A stretch of DNA of 64,000 nt, taken from Polytrichum commune (lineage: Eukaryota > Streptophyta > Polytrichopsida > Polytrichales > Polytrichaceae). How positions within the stretch are numbered: the stretch's first letter is position 1; each line of letters begins with the position of its first letter. The notes under the pieces were generated by a model. That model ran no database searches, was not told where the DNA came from, and was given only the letters and a program-made list of their open reading frames with translations. This document shows, piece after piece, positions 42,713 through 53,100 of this stretch. Where the stretch lies: positions 10,172,501-10,236,500 of the forward strand of contig OX485808.1 in NCBI GenBank assembly GCA_950295325.1. Direction: 5' to 3'. A program made the translations under genes and the position numbers.

Positions 42713-45628
42713 GAATACCGAAGAGGAGATCGGTACCCGTACGACAATTACCGGAGGGAAGCGACATACCCCTACCGAAGCCAATACTACCCAAGGGAAG
42801 AAGAATACCCCTATCAGGGCGGCCCTAGAGGACCCATTAATCACGGGAGATTGGAGTACCCCAGGGATGTGATGGACAACAATGGCCAAAAAGCCGCGCC
42901 GAGAATCGGGTACACTGGCCTACCGCGACGGGAAGGCAACGCCGACAAGTGCTATTATTGTCATCAACAGGGTCATAGAAAACCGGAATGCTCATTGTTT
43001 AGAAAACATCAAGAAGAAGCGAATGATTACGCGAAGAAGCCCACGGTGGCGGTAAATGTAGTGACACCAAGTGTGTGTGTGATGACGAGAGCCCAAAGAG
43101 CGGCGAAAGAAAACTCTAAGGAAGAGAGTGAATCGGAAGATGAAGATAATGGAGATGATAGAAAGAGCAAAGACTCGGAGAATAGTGATGATGAAGATGG
43201 TGAGAACACCATAAAGGTTATGGATGATGATAGTGAAGATGAGCAAATGTCACAGGAGGTGCGGGATGCACCGGATGACTTAACATGGAAGAAGAATCGG
43301 GAGATTCACCATGGAGAAACCGGTAACGCGAAGACGCCAAGGAGAAGGCGAAAGGAACTTAAGTCACAGGAGGTGCGGGATGCACCGGAGGACTTAGAAC
43401 GGAAGAAGAATCGGAAGATTCACGATGAAGAAAGCGAAGAGCTTAGTGAAAATGAGAATGAGCCCATGATGAGGCGAAAGGAAAATGAGTCACAGGAGGT
43501 GCGGGATGCACCGGAGGACTCGGAATGGAAGAAGAAGCGGGAGATACACCGCCAAGTAACGAATACGATTAAGAAGATACAACGGGAAGCAGGCGAAGAT
43601 CTTTTAGAGCCAGAAGATCTTGCAACGGAGTACCGGACGTCGTCTAGGAGAAAAGCGACGGAAGAAGAACCCCGATCAAGGGTAGGACAAATTATTCGAA
43701 AAATACTAGATTCAACTCAAGCAAATATAACAATAGGGCAACTTTTGGAGATAGCCCCTTATTGCAAAAGAAAAGTAATGGAAGCAATTTACACGAACGG
43801 GCGAGATGAGAGGAAAGTACCTCAAACGTATCTCGTAGCCACGAAAGACTTTGATGAAGAGATGCCGATGATAGCGGTATGGACTAAGAATCGACGAATA
43901 TCCAACGTATTACTAGATGGAGGATCGGGAGTGAACATTATTACGGACACTTTGATGGACAAATTGGGAATAGAAAAACAACTTGAAGTGGCACCATTTA
44001 CGATCAAAATGGCGGATCAAAGGAAGGTTACGCCACTTGGAATTATCAAAAATTTGAAAATCACAATTGGAGGTTTGACCTTTAAGGTTACCGTAACGGT
44101 AATGAAGATGGAAAATCAAGAGAATTGTTACTCAATGCTACTTGGACGACCATGGCTTAAGCAAGCACGTGCCAAGCATGATTGGGGAAAGAGTCAATTA
44201 GTTCTATATCAAAAAGGGGTAGATGTATGTATTGGTACTAATCGAAGACCAAAACTCCCGGATTCATCAAGACCAATCAATATCGAAGGTTTTGATTGGG
44301 AGGCCGGATTAACCGATGAAGAGGAACAAATAGTTTATCAAGCTTATCCAAGTTTACACCACATAGCCGATGTAGAACTAGATGGATTGAAGCTATTATA
44401 TGAAACCGATTGCAATATGGTTATGACAAGCATCGAAGGAGAAAATGTAGAGAATATCAACAAAAAGGGACTCAAAGCAAATACCAAGAAGAAGGAGAAA
44501 CAAGTCCCTAAGCTCAAAGAAGGAACTCCAAAACAAAAGGAAGACATGGGAGAGAGACCGGTTTATCCATCTCATTTTTATGAGATGAAAGAAGGAGAAC
44601 AAGCGATCGATCGAACACCGGCATCCGAAGCGGTGAAAGGAAAAACAATCGCCGGATGGATTATCGAAGATGAAGATATGATAAAGGAGATTAACCTTGG
44701 GACAACGGAGGATCCCAAAATGGTACGAATAGGAAAGGAACTTGACCCCTCCTATGAAAACCAAGTGATTGAGATACTAAGGGATTACAAGGATGTATTC
44801 GCATGGACGTATGAGGATATGAAAGGGATACCACCTCACATTTGTGAACACAAGATAGAACTCAAACCAAATACCAAGCCGATCAAGCAAAGCCGATATC
44901 GAATGAATCCGAATTATGCGGCAAAGGTGAAAGAGGAGATCTACAAATTGCTCAAGGCCGGATTCATATACCCGGTAGATAGAGCGGAATGGCTTTCACC
45001 GATAGTGATAGTACCAAAGACAAATGGAAAGTTAAGAGTATGCGTAGATTATCGGAAACTCAACGGAGCAACAAAATCCGACCCATTTCCATTACCATTC
45101 ACGGAGGAGATTCTTGAAACGGTAGCCGGACACGAGATGTTGTCACTACTAGACGGGTTTAGTGGTTACAATCAAGTGAGGATAGCACCGGAAGATCAAC
45201 CGAAAACTTGTTTTATTACGGAGTGGGGAGCTTATGCCACTAGAGTTATGTCATTTGGACTTATGAGTGCGCCATCTACTTTTCAAAGGGGAGTAATGAC
45301 AATTTTCACGGAGTTTCTAAATGATTTTATGAAAGTATTTTTGGACGATTTTAGTATATATGGGACAAAGGCGGATCATATCAAGCACCTTAAGCTTTGT
45401 CTTCAACGATGTAGGGAGAGTGGGTTAAGTCTTAATCCGGAGAAATGCATGATTTGTGTGACCTCGGGGAGATTACTTGGTCACGTGGTTTGCAAAGAGG
45501 GACTTTTGATAGATCCCAAAAAGATTTCCGTGATTCAAAAATTACCACCACCAACCAATGTCAAGAATTTACGAGCATTCTTAGGCTCGGTAACATACCA
45601 TAGGAGATTCATATGGATGTTTGCATAA
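42713..45628 (+). CDS. pol: Third zinc knuckle, protease and reverse transcriptase
   Basis: Same frame as gag, beginning directly after its UAG with no preceding ATG until 42851. Order: YPY repeats, knuckle CYYCHQQGHRKPEC (about 42949), a very acidic Asp/Glu/Ser region with three repeats of SQEVRDAP (about 43247, 43364 and 43490), aspartic protease with LLDGGSGVNIIT (near 43910), a linker, then RT with LRVCVDYRKLNG (near 45034), SLLDGFSGYNQV and the catalytic FLDD box (45338-45349). RT reads intact as far as YHRRFIWMFA, where TAA (45626) interrupts the normally continuous link to RNase H. Downstream homology continues in the same frame, so the stop is a point nonsense or a readthrough site. 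Confidence 0.88.
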   Translation, partial: EYRRGDRYPYDNYRREATYPYRSQYYPREEEYPYQGGPRGPINHGRLEYPRDVMDNNGQKAAPRIGYTGLPRREGNADKCYYCHQQGHRKPECSLFRKHQEEANDYAKKPTVAVNVVTPSVCVMTRAQRAAKENSKEESESEDEDNGDDRKSKDSENSDDEDGENTIKVMDDDSEDEQMSQEVRDAPDDLTWKKNREIHHGETGNAKTPRRRRKELKSQEVRDAPEDLERKKNRKIHDEESEELSENENEPMMRRKENESQEVRDAPEDSEWKKKREIHRQVTNTIKKIQREAGEDLLEPEDLATEYRTSSRRKATEEEPRSRVGQIIRKILDSTQANITIGQLLEIAPYCKRKVMEAIYTNGRDERKVPQTYLVATKDFDEEMPMIAVWTKNRRISNVLLDGGSGVNIITDTLMDKLGIEKQLEVAPFTIKMADQRKVTPLGIIKNLKITIGGLTFKVTVTVMKMENQENCYSMLLGRPWLKQARAKHDWGKSQLVLYQKGVDVCIGTNRRPKLPDSSRPINIEGFDWEAGLTDEEEQIVYQAYPSLHHIADVELDGLKLLYETDCNMVMTSIEGENVENINKKGLKANTKKKEKQVPKLKEGTPKQKEDMGERPVYPSHFYEMKEGEQAIDRTPASEAVKGKTIAGWIIEDEDMIKEINLGTTEDPKMVRIGKELDPSYENQVIEILRDYKDVFAWTYEDMKGIPPHICEHKIELKPNTKPIKQSRYRMNPNYAAKVKEEIYKLLKAGFIYPVDRAEWLSPIVIVPKTNGKLRVCVDYRKLNGATKSDPFPLPFTEEILETVAGHEMLSLLDGFSGYNQVRIAPEDQPKTCFITEWGAYATRVMSFGLMSAPSTFQRGVMTIFTEFLNDFMKVFLDDFSIYGTKADHIKHLKLCLQRCRESGLSLNPEKCMICVTSGRLLGHVVCKEGLLIDPKKISVIQKLPPPTNVKNLRAFLGSVTYHRRFIWMFA

Positions 45629-46291
45629 ATTACGAGACCTCTTTATGCTCTCCTCAAAAAAGATGAAGCATATGAATGGACGACAAATTGCCAACAAACA
45701 TTTGAACTAGTCAAGAGACTTCTAACTACGACACCAATACTAATGGCCCCAAATTGGTCAATGGAATTTCATGTCCATTGTGACGCATCAAACATAGCCA
45801 TTGGAGCGGTACTAGCGCAAAAGGTGAATGGAAATATTGACTCACCGATATATTACGCAAGCCAATTATTAAATCAAGCGGAGAAAAATTATAGCACGAC
45901 GGAACGAGAAGCCTTAACAATGGTATATTCGGTAAACAAATTCCGACACTACCTCTTGGCGAATCATTTCGTGTTTTACGTGGATCATCAAGCATTGTTA
46001 TACTTGATAAATAGACCGATAATCTCGGGGAGAATCGCAAGATGGATGCTTCTTCTACAAGAATACGATTTTGAGATTATGTATATGCCCGGAAGACGAC
46101 ACGTGATGGCGGATCACCTCTCAAGAATCGATAATGGAGAACCACCCACCGGAGTAAACGACCAACTACCGGATGCAAATTTGTTTTGTATGGAGGTACT
46201 AGAAGAAGAAGATGATTACATGGAAGAAAAAGAGCAATCAAATGAAGAAAATGAACGAGGAAAGGAAAACATGACACCATGTCTTGAATGA
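45629..46291 (+). CDS. pol: RT-RNase H connection and RNase H
   Basis: Continues in the pol frame after TAA 45626: ITRPLYALLKK is the standard connection segment. RNase H follows with the acidic residues in place: HVHCDASNIAIGAVLAQ, then STTEREALTMVYSV, then FYVDHQALLYL and RRHVMADHLSRI. It degrades the RNA strand during reverse transcription. After an acidic linker the frame meets TGA at 46289, and the next open part begins two codons later in the same frame. Confidence 0.88.
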   Translation: MTRPLYALLKKDEAYEWTTNCQQTFELVKRLLTTTPILMAPNWSMEFHVHCDASNIAIGAVLAQKVNGNIDSPIYYASQLLNQAEKNYSTTEREALTMVYSVNKFRHYLLANHFVFYVDHQALLYLINRPIISGRIARWMLLLQEYDFEIMYMPGRRHVMADHLSRIDNGEPPTGVNDQLPDANLFCMEVLEEEDDYMEEKEQSNEENERGKENMTPCLE

Positions 46292-47503
46292 TATATGGTA
46301 TATGTTCAACCAACGGAAGATTGGAGGAAACCGTTCAAAGAATATTTCAAGTATGGAAAGTTGTTAACAAAAGGAACAACGGAAGACGAACAAACACGCA
46401 TAAGACGATCTAGTGAACCTTACATCATGGATGGAGATAAATTAATACGAGTTAGCCCAAGTGGAGAATCGAAGACATGCATAGCGGGACAAGTTATTGA
46501 GGAAATTATCGCGGAAACGCATGAACAAGAAGGCCATCATCAAACCTTCGAAAATACTTGGTTCACCATATTAAGTGGACCTTATTGGTGGCCAACAAAA
46601 AAGAGGGACGTAGCAAGTTATTGCGAAGAATGTCCGGTTTGCTTACGACAAAATGAAGGACGAATACATGAACTAGAAAATGATACTCTAGTACTAGACT
46701 CGGTATCGGATGACGAGTCAACTACGGAAGAAAACCACTCGACGGATTGGAGAACACCCTATTTTGAGTACTTAAGGAATGGACAAGTAAATGGAGAAAA
46801 TGTTACCAATGAAAAACAACTTCGATGGGCAAACAAATGCAAGCGGTTCGTTCTCAACGAAGGAACCTTGATAAGATTACTACCCAACGAAGATACGCGA
46901 ATATGCGTCACACGAAGTCGAGGAGGAAAACTCATAGCGGCCACTCACAACGCAAAAGGCAAGCATTTGACCTTACCTATGACTAAACAATTAATATTCT
47001 TTAGTCTTTATTGGTGGCCTACAATTGACAAAGACATCAAGTATCACGCGGAATACGAATGTGAAGAATGCATGTTGCAACTCAATGGGAAGCAAGAAGA
47101 GATGAATCTAAAAGATAAACAAGTGACTATATTAAAGCAAATGTCACCATCGGATTGGAAAAAATCTTACCTCAAATACCTATTATTCGGGAAGGTAATG
47201 AGCAATGACTTAACCGGAGAAGAGAAGGAACGGATTGCGAATAGAAGTCAATTCTTCGCCATCATGAATGGGAAACTAATGAGACGATTTGTCGCCAATG
47301 AGATACCTAAAGAATGCATCTCGGAGAATCGGATACAAGGATTTTTAAAGGAACTTCATGAAAAATATCAAACATGTAAAGAAATGATAAAACAAGCAAC
47401 ACAAGGACCATATTGGTGGCCTACGATGACTCGCGACATTCAAAGTTTTATCAAGCAATACAATGGTACTACGCTAAGGAGTGATTCAACCGAAATGGAT
47501 TAG
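46292..47503 (+). CDS. pol: Integrase front modules 1-3 (HHCC-type repeats)
   Basis: Three tandem copies of the module that in normal gypsy integrases occurs once: a DW[RK]-x-x-[YF]-x-x-YL start, a middle part with a [KR]-[LT]-[LM]-[IM]-R stretch, then a His/Cys zinc motif around a YWWPT core. Modules start at 46319 (DWRKPFKEYFKYGKL), 46745 (DWRTPYFEYLRNGQV) and 47153 (DWKKSYLKYLLFGKV). Module 1 keeps HEQEGHH and CPVC. Module 2 keeps HNAKGKH and CEEC. Module 3 has HEKYQTC and no CxxC, so its zinc site is lost. The frame ends at TAG 47501, which stands exactly where every other module has the Trp of the DW start. Confidence 0.88.
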   Translation, partial: YMVYVQPTEDWRKPFKEYFKYGKLLTKGTTEDEQTRIRRSSEPYIMDGDKLIRVSPSGESKTCIAGQVIEEIIAETHEQEGHHQTFENTWFTILSGPYWWPTKKRDVASYCEECPVCLRQNEGRIHELENDTLVLDSVSDDESTTEENHSTDWRTPYFEYLRNGQVNGENVTNEKQLRWANKCKRFVLNEGTLIRLLPNEDTRICVTRSRGGKLIAATHNAKGKHLTLPMTKQLIFFSLYWWPTIDKDIKYHAEYECEECMLQLNGKQEEMNLKDKQVTILKQMSPSDWKKSYLKYLLFGKVMSNDLTGEEKERIANRSQFFAIMNGKLMRRFVANEIPKECISENRIQGFLKELHEKYQTCKEMIKQATQGPYWWPTMTRDIQSFIKQYNGTTLRSDSTEMD

Positions 47504-49714
47504 AAAAAACCAATAATGGAATATTTGAACCATAGGAAAACCGGAGATCAACGTCCATTTGAACAAGAGAATGGAACTTACTTTATGGAAGAGGGAGAAT
47601 TACGGAAGGAAGTAGACCGCGGAGAAACAAAGATATGTATCGCGGGAGATCCAATCAAGCATCTAATCATACGAGTGCATGAACAAAATGATTATCATCT
47701 CAACCCGAACGATACTATTCAACAAATTCTCAACGGGCTTTATTGGTGGCCTACTATAGCACAAGACACGGGACATTATATCAATGGAGAATGTCCGAGA
47801 TGTAAGAAGAAAACAACAACTAAAATAGAATGCGGAGCAATTACCACCGATCCACAAGAGGATTGGAGAACACCATTTATTGACTACTTATCGCATGGAA
47901 GATTGACAACACCGGCAACGACTTCTCAAAGACAACAAATAGCGATAAGAAGTAGATTTTTTCAACTAATCAATGGAGACCAATTAATCAAGGAAGGGGC
48001 CGATGGAATGAAAATGAGATGTGTCTCCGGACCAATTACCGAGGCGATCATCGCCGAAGCACATGAAGGCATTGCGGGAGGACATTTCGCGGCAAACATC
48101 ACATTACACAAAATATTAACGGCTCTTTATTGGTGGCCTACTATGAAAAGGGACGTATATTTATATTGCAAACAATGTGACATATGTCAAAGAGTGGGAC
48201 CAAAAGTATCAAAATCCGCACAACCACTACATCCAATTATGCATACAGAGGTGTTTCAAAGATGGGGTTTGGACTTTATAGGACCAATCAATCCTCCAGC
48301 TAAAGGTACTAAAAATAGATACATTATTACCGCCACGGATTACACTACCAAATGGGTAGAAGCAAGAGCACTTAAGGATAATACCGCGGCATCTACCGCG
48401 AAATTCATATTTGAGGAGATTATCACCAAATTCGGATGTCCGATTGAACTAGTTAGTGATCAAGGGAGTCACTTTCTAAATGAGACAATCCAAATCTTAA
48501 CCAAGACATTTATGGTCTTACATCGTAAATCGACAACTTACTACCCTCAAGCCAACGGACAAGCTGAGAGCACCAACAAAGTCATTAAAACGACACTTAC
48601 CAAAATGGTAAACGCCAATCGTACGGATTGGGACACTAAATTATATGCGGCACTATGGGCGTATAGAACGGCATACAAAGTCACCACCAAGCATACACCA
48701 TTTTCATTGGTATTTGGAACGGAAGCATTACTTCCATTAACATTCATCTACAACGGGGAGAATCTCCAAAGGAATCAAGAATGGTATCCCGTTCTTAAAC
48801 GAAGAATGGAACAATTAAAGACACTAGATTTAACCCGTATTGAAGCCGAGGAGAATATCGAGCATACTCAAACCATGAGAAAAAGAAGACAAGATAAAAC
48901 CTTAATGGAAGGCAAGAGGTGCAAACATTGCAAGAAACCCTCTTATGACACCAAGGAAAAGACTGAGAACACTCATCAAGCAAAGGATAAATCACAAGAA
49001 AACAAAAGTCCAAAATTTTACAAAGGTCAAAAGATTTTGTGGCATCAAAGGATGAACAAACCCGGTCCAGGCAAATTCCGAATCCGATGGAGTGGACCTT
49101 ACGAGATTACGGAAATTTACGGTAACAACACCGTGGATGTAAGCACATTGCAAGGAGAAAATCTTGGAAGGGTAAATATGAGTAAGATTAAACCTTACCA
49201 TGAACCCCTTGAAGCAAAGGCATATGTTTTAGAAGTGGATGACGCCACGAACTCACCATTTGACAATACAAGTACAAATTGTATAAACAGATCCATTGAT
49301 ACCAACCACCACGAGGGAGAATCAAGCCATTCAAGGACAAGTTCATTCTACGAAGGGCAAAAAGTAGTGACCAAATACCTATCAAACAAACAAGACGACG
49401 CACCTTTTGAGAAGCAAAAATGGGTAGGCCCTTACACCATCACAAGAATCCATGATGACGATACCATGGAGATCAAGACCGTTCATCAAAAACAATTGGG
49501 ACGATGGCGATCAAAGAAATTTTTACCATACGCCGGGGTTAATCCCAACCAAGTTATCACTTTTGATCAAGGAGGAATGAAGACTTTTACATCCCCGGAT
49601 TATGATGAAGTCCATCACAAAATGCTTGAATGTTATTCTATACAACCAATGAGAAAGGGGACTTTGGATGAAAACTTATCAACGGTACCGGAACGACAAA
49701 AATTGGAAGTATAG
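47504..49714 (+). CDS. pol: Integrase front modules 4-5, DDE core, two GPY/F-like modules
   Basis: Same frame as all upstream pol. Module 4 starts at 47498 and keeps HEQNDYH and CPRC. Module 5 starts at 47861 and is canonical, with HEGIAGGH and CDICQR. The DDE core follows: Asp in GLDFIGP (48272), Asp in SDQGSHF (48458), Glu in QAESTNK (48566), a D,D-35-E spacing. A Lys/Cys-rich linker (CKHCKK) leads to a GPY/F-type module with RWSGPYEITEIYG (about 49085) and a second one with KWVGPYTITRIHDDDTMEI (about 49422), each starting with a GQK word and ending in KxKPY/FLPY. The role is insertion of cDNA into the genome. The final stop is at 49712. Confidence 0.9.
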   Translation, partial: KKPIMEYLNHRKTGDQRPFEQENGTYFMEEGELRKEVDRGETKICIAGDPIKHLIIRVHEQNDYHLNPNDTIQQILNGLYWWPTIAQDTGHYINGECPRCKKKTTTKIECGAITTDPQEDWRTPFIDYLSHGRLTTPATTSQRQQIAIRSRFFQLINGDQLIKEGADGMKMRCVSGPITEAIIAEAHEGIAGGHFAANITLHKILTALYWWPTMKRDVYLYCKQCDICQRVGPKVSKSAQPLHPIMHTEVFQRWGLDFIGPINPPAKGTKNRYIITATDYTTKWVEARALKDNTAASTAKFIFEEIITKFGCPIELVSDQGSHFLNETIQILTKTFMVLHRKSTTYYPQANGQAESTNKVIKTTLTKMVNANRTDWDTKLYAALWAYRTAYKVTTKHTPFSLVFGTEALLPLTFIYNGENLQRNQEWYPVLKRRMEQLKTLDLTRIEAEENIEHTQTMRKRRQDKTLMEGKRCKHCKKPSYDTKEKTENTHQAKDKSQENKSPKFYKGQKILWHQRMNKPGPGKFRIRWSGPYEITEIYGNNTVDVSTLQGENLGRVNMSKIKPYHEPLEAKAYVLEVDDATNSPFDNTSTNCINRSIDTNHHEGESSHSRTSSFYEGQKVVTKYLSNKQDDAPFEKQKWVGPYTITRIHDDDTMEIKTVHQKQLGRWRSKKFLPYAGVNPNQVITFDQGGMKTFTSPDYDEVHHKMLECYSIQPMRKGTLDENLSTVPERQKLEV

Positions 49715-50101
49715 TCACTCAATTATCAACAAAAGGAGAAAATTTCAAAGGGAGTATACCATACATATATTTATCGGAGGATTCACGACCAAACACATTA
49801 TGCGAGACAACCATGATCATCAACAACAACACATATGACAAGTACAAAGTACCTCCAAAATATAAGACGGCAAACGAATTAACCATTAAGTGGTTACAAC
49901 ACATGTGTGAGATTTGGTACATAATCTTCATACAACTCATAGTTCAAAGTTTGTACTTACATCCAAGGAATTCATCCATCCGTTCATCAAATCATTCAAG
50001 AGGGGATACAACACTTACAAATGCGGAAGTCAAGAAGAATTATTATACAACTCAAGCGTCAAAGGGACGAACTCAACCACAAATTGGAGATATGGAGTTA
50101 A
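49715..50101 (+). other. Spacer between pol and the 3' ORF
   Basis: Short frames overlap in all three phases here (49813-50364 in one, 49914-50156 in another). The pol frame has TAG 49940 and TAA 50099, between which it reads HQIIQEGIQHLQMRK-like coiled-coil text. The 3' ORF may have begun here before decay. Confidence 0.4.
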
Positions 50102-53100
50102 CTTCCTACACCACAACAATGTTGTTTCTCAAAACGGAAGATACCTCCAAATTTGAATCTTATTCGAACAGACAACACAAGGCACAAACTACTACGCAAG
50201 ATATGGATTTTCTGCAAGGGTTGGAGGCAAACAATGAAAGTAGTGTTCTATCTCAACACATTCATCGCCAAGAGGGAGCCACGAACACCAAGGGTACATG
50301 CATCAGACATATTTCCAAACATCAAGGAGAAGATGAAGACCAAGATTGGAACATGCAAGATTAACGACTGCACAATCCCTGAGGCAAGACGACCTCTCAA
50401 ATTTTTCAATTCATTGTTTTTACTAAGAACCAGTGCTAACACAATAGCATGCACAGCAGTAGTGCACATACAAGATGCACTAAACGGAAGAGAGGTTGAT
50501 TGGCCTGCATTGTTTTATGGATACATCAAAACGGAACTCATCACTCTCAAAGAGGCACTATACAAAGACAAGAGCACTACTCTAAGGACACTAGTGGGAC
50601 CCCCACTTACCATGATTCTGATTAGTGAAGGACTGCTTACAGTCCAGCAAGAAATAGGGGCCGGCATTCTTATGCCTTCGGAATTAATAGAGGAACCAAT
50701 TTCCAAAAAGAGGAAAACCCAACCATCAATGGAGTTCACCACGGGAGAGACATCAAAAACAAAAGAACCTCCACAGATTTTGGCAGCCATGGCTAAACCA
50801 ATACCAGCTCCTAACATCGTTATAGAATTAGGAGACCCCTTACAAGTCAGACCATACTCATTCACGCGACAGAAAGGAATTCCAAAACCTTTAAGTACCC
50901 CAATGGAACCAACCAGTAGCAGAAATGTGCTTGTAGGCACAAAGGAGGATACTACATTACAGTTCAACCCAACACCATTGAGAAATATTTGGCAGTAGCT
51001 CAGTCACGCTACCAAATCACTGGAAAAATGGTTAGCAGAAACATCACTGTCATCCAACCTGATAGAAAACACACCAGATAAACGACCACCGATTACAGAT
51101 TTCAACAATACAAATCTGCATTCCATACAACACAAGCAGAGATCTGTTGCAAGTTCAGAGGAGCCCAATCCAAACATCTCAGAGGGCTTAGAATTAAATT
51201 ACAAAAGTTCCACAACAGAAGAACATCGTTTTACAGATACCGCCCCTGTTCAGGCGGAAGACCAACTTCAGCACCAATTGGAACTCCTACAGACGAAGTA
51301 CAAAGCTCAAGAAGAACGCCACTGCCGCCTCACACAGGAGAATCGGAACTTGATACAACAATTGGCATCCTACAGACAGGTTGCCGCAGAGAGGGAGGTA
51401 TTGCAAAAAGACACAAGAATGCACGGCGCCCGACACACGACATTCCTTGTGCAGCAGGTCTTCGAAGAAACATCCGCCGTTGTCAGAACACTGTCCCCTG
51501 ATATGCAAGGATGCACAGCGACCCCTTCAAACGGCCAACAGCTCGCCGAAAATGGCCAACACCGAAACTCCGAACAAGAGACGGCACTCTGCGACTCTGC
51601 AACCACGCCGAAAAACACAAACAAACTACAGAGTGTTGCAGCTGGAATGAAAACAGGCCATCTGGCGACCGGGATCGACCACTCAACCAACCCCGTCGCC
51701 CAGAAAACCGCACCCCAACCAGAGGCGACACTTCTCCAGAGACATATTGGAGCAGAAATTGATTCTCATTTCGCCATAGCCTGCCAGGAAGAAAACCAAT
51801 TACTAAAACAAGAAATAGAAATCCTACAAACTAAACACAACACCGAAGTGGAGCGCTATCACCATAGCATCAAAGAAAACCAGTGCTTCCAACAAGATTT
51901 GGCACTCTGCAAAACAAAGTATGTTGCATCAGTAGAGCGAAATAGATTGATTGACGAGGACAACAAGCAGAAATCAATCCTGTATACCCAAGCGCTGGAA
52001 CGAATCCATCAGCTAACCAAGGAGAACCAGCTGACCGAAGAAAACAAGCGATTCCGAGCAAAAAACGACACCACAGAGGAACGTTGTCACCGGATTTCTA
52101 CAACCCAAAAAGAAAATGAGGATCTTCGGTAGCAGGTAGAAACCCTGCAAAACCAGCACGAAGCGGAGCTGGAACACAACAAGAAGGAGCAGCAGGTAAT
52201 TCGAAAACAACTCGAACATTCAAAGAGCCTGCAGGCAGCGGCACTTGAACGAAATCAAAGAATAGGTGCCGAAAATGATGACTTACAGAAACAACATGAG
52301 ACAGCAGTGCGAGAAGCCAAACAAATACTCACACTTACTCAAGCAGAGAAACAAGCCTTACGAGAGGAACTCGAAATCCTCCGAACCCAACACACCCTCA
52401 CCCAGAAAGTAGCCGAAGAAAATAGGGTAATCGCCAACCAGTTGAGAGAACAGATAGCGCTCCTTCAAGCTCAGCACGAAGGAGCACTAGATCGCAACAC
52501 ACAACTCGCCGCAAGCCTCCAACAATCAACACAACAGCTTGAAGACTGCAAACAGGATGATTGCCGACACCGAAAGGAGGTTGCAGCCATTGCCGGACAA
52601 CGACTCAAGACATTTTGAAGCACTGTCTCCGAACTTCGGTACGAAATTGCGACCCAATTACAGAGCTTCCAGGCGCAGGTTAAATCTTGCACAACCCAAC
52701 TGAACTCATTAGCCATAGCCGCTCAAGAGCACACAAACCCGGATCGACTAATGGAAATAGCAAAGATTGAAGCCTTCGACCTCTGGATAAAGGGGCGTTC
52801 CGACACAGAGACAGAAAACCAGCATTCGGCACAAAATTTGCTCCAGAGAGTCACAAACAAAATCAATCACACACTCAGATCCCTCAAGACAGAATTACAT
52901 CAAACTACAACGGAGAGAGATGAACTTCAAGCTCAGATTGAACAACAGGAGGAAGAAAGAGAAGATCCTTACGCATTAGAGCATCTGTTAGGGTTTGATA
53001 AGGTCGAAGATCCATGAAACGCTATCACAGTAACTATGCAGAATCTGCCACCCCCAGTGAGTATTTTCCAATACTACATGGCATTCAAACCAATGATTTT

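Noticed and set aside
42851-42853. ATG at 42851 as the start of pol
   Set aside because: The same frame is open back to the gag stop at 42710 and carries the YPY repeats, so this Met is internal.
46759-46944. Minus-strand frames inside pol and LTR
   Set aside because: They are shadows of the coding strand with Ser/Leu-rich text and no domain, repeated unchanged in the second copy only because the DNA is the same.
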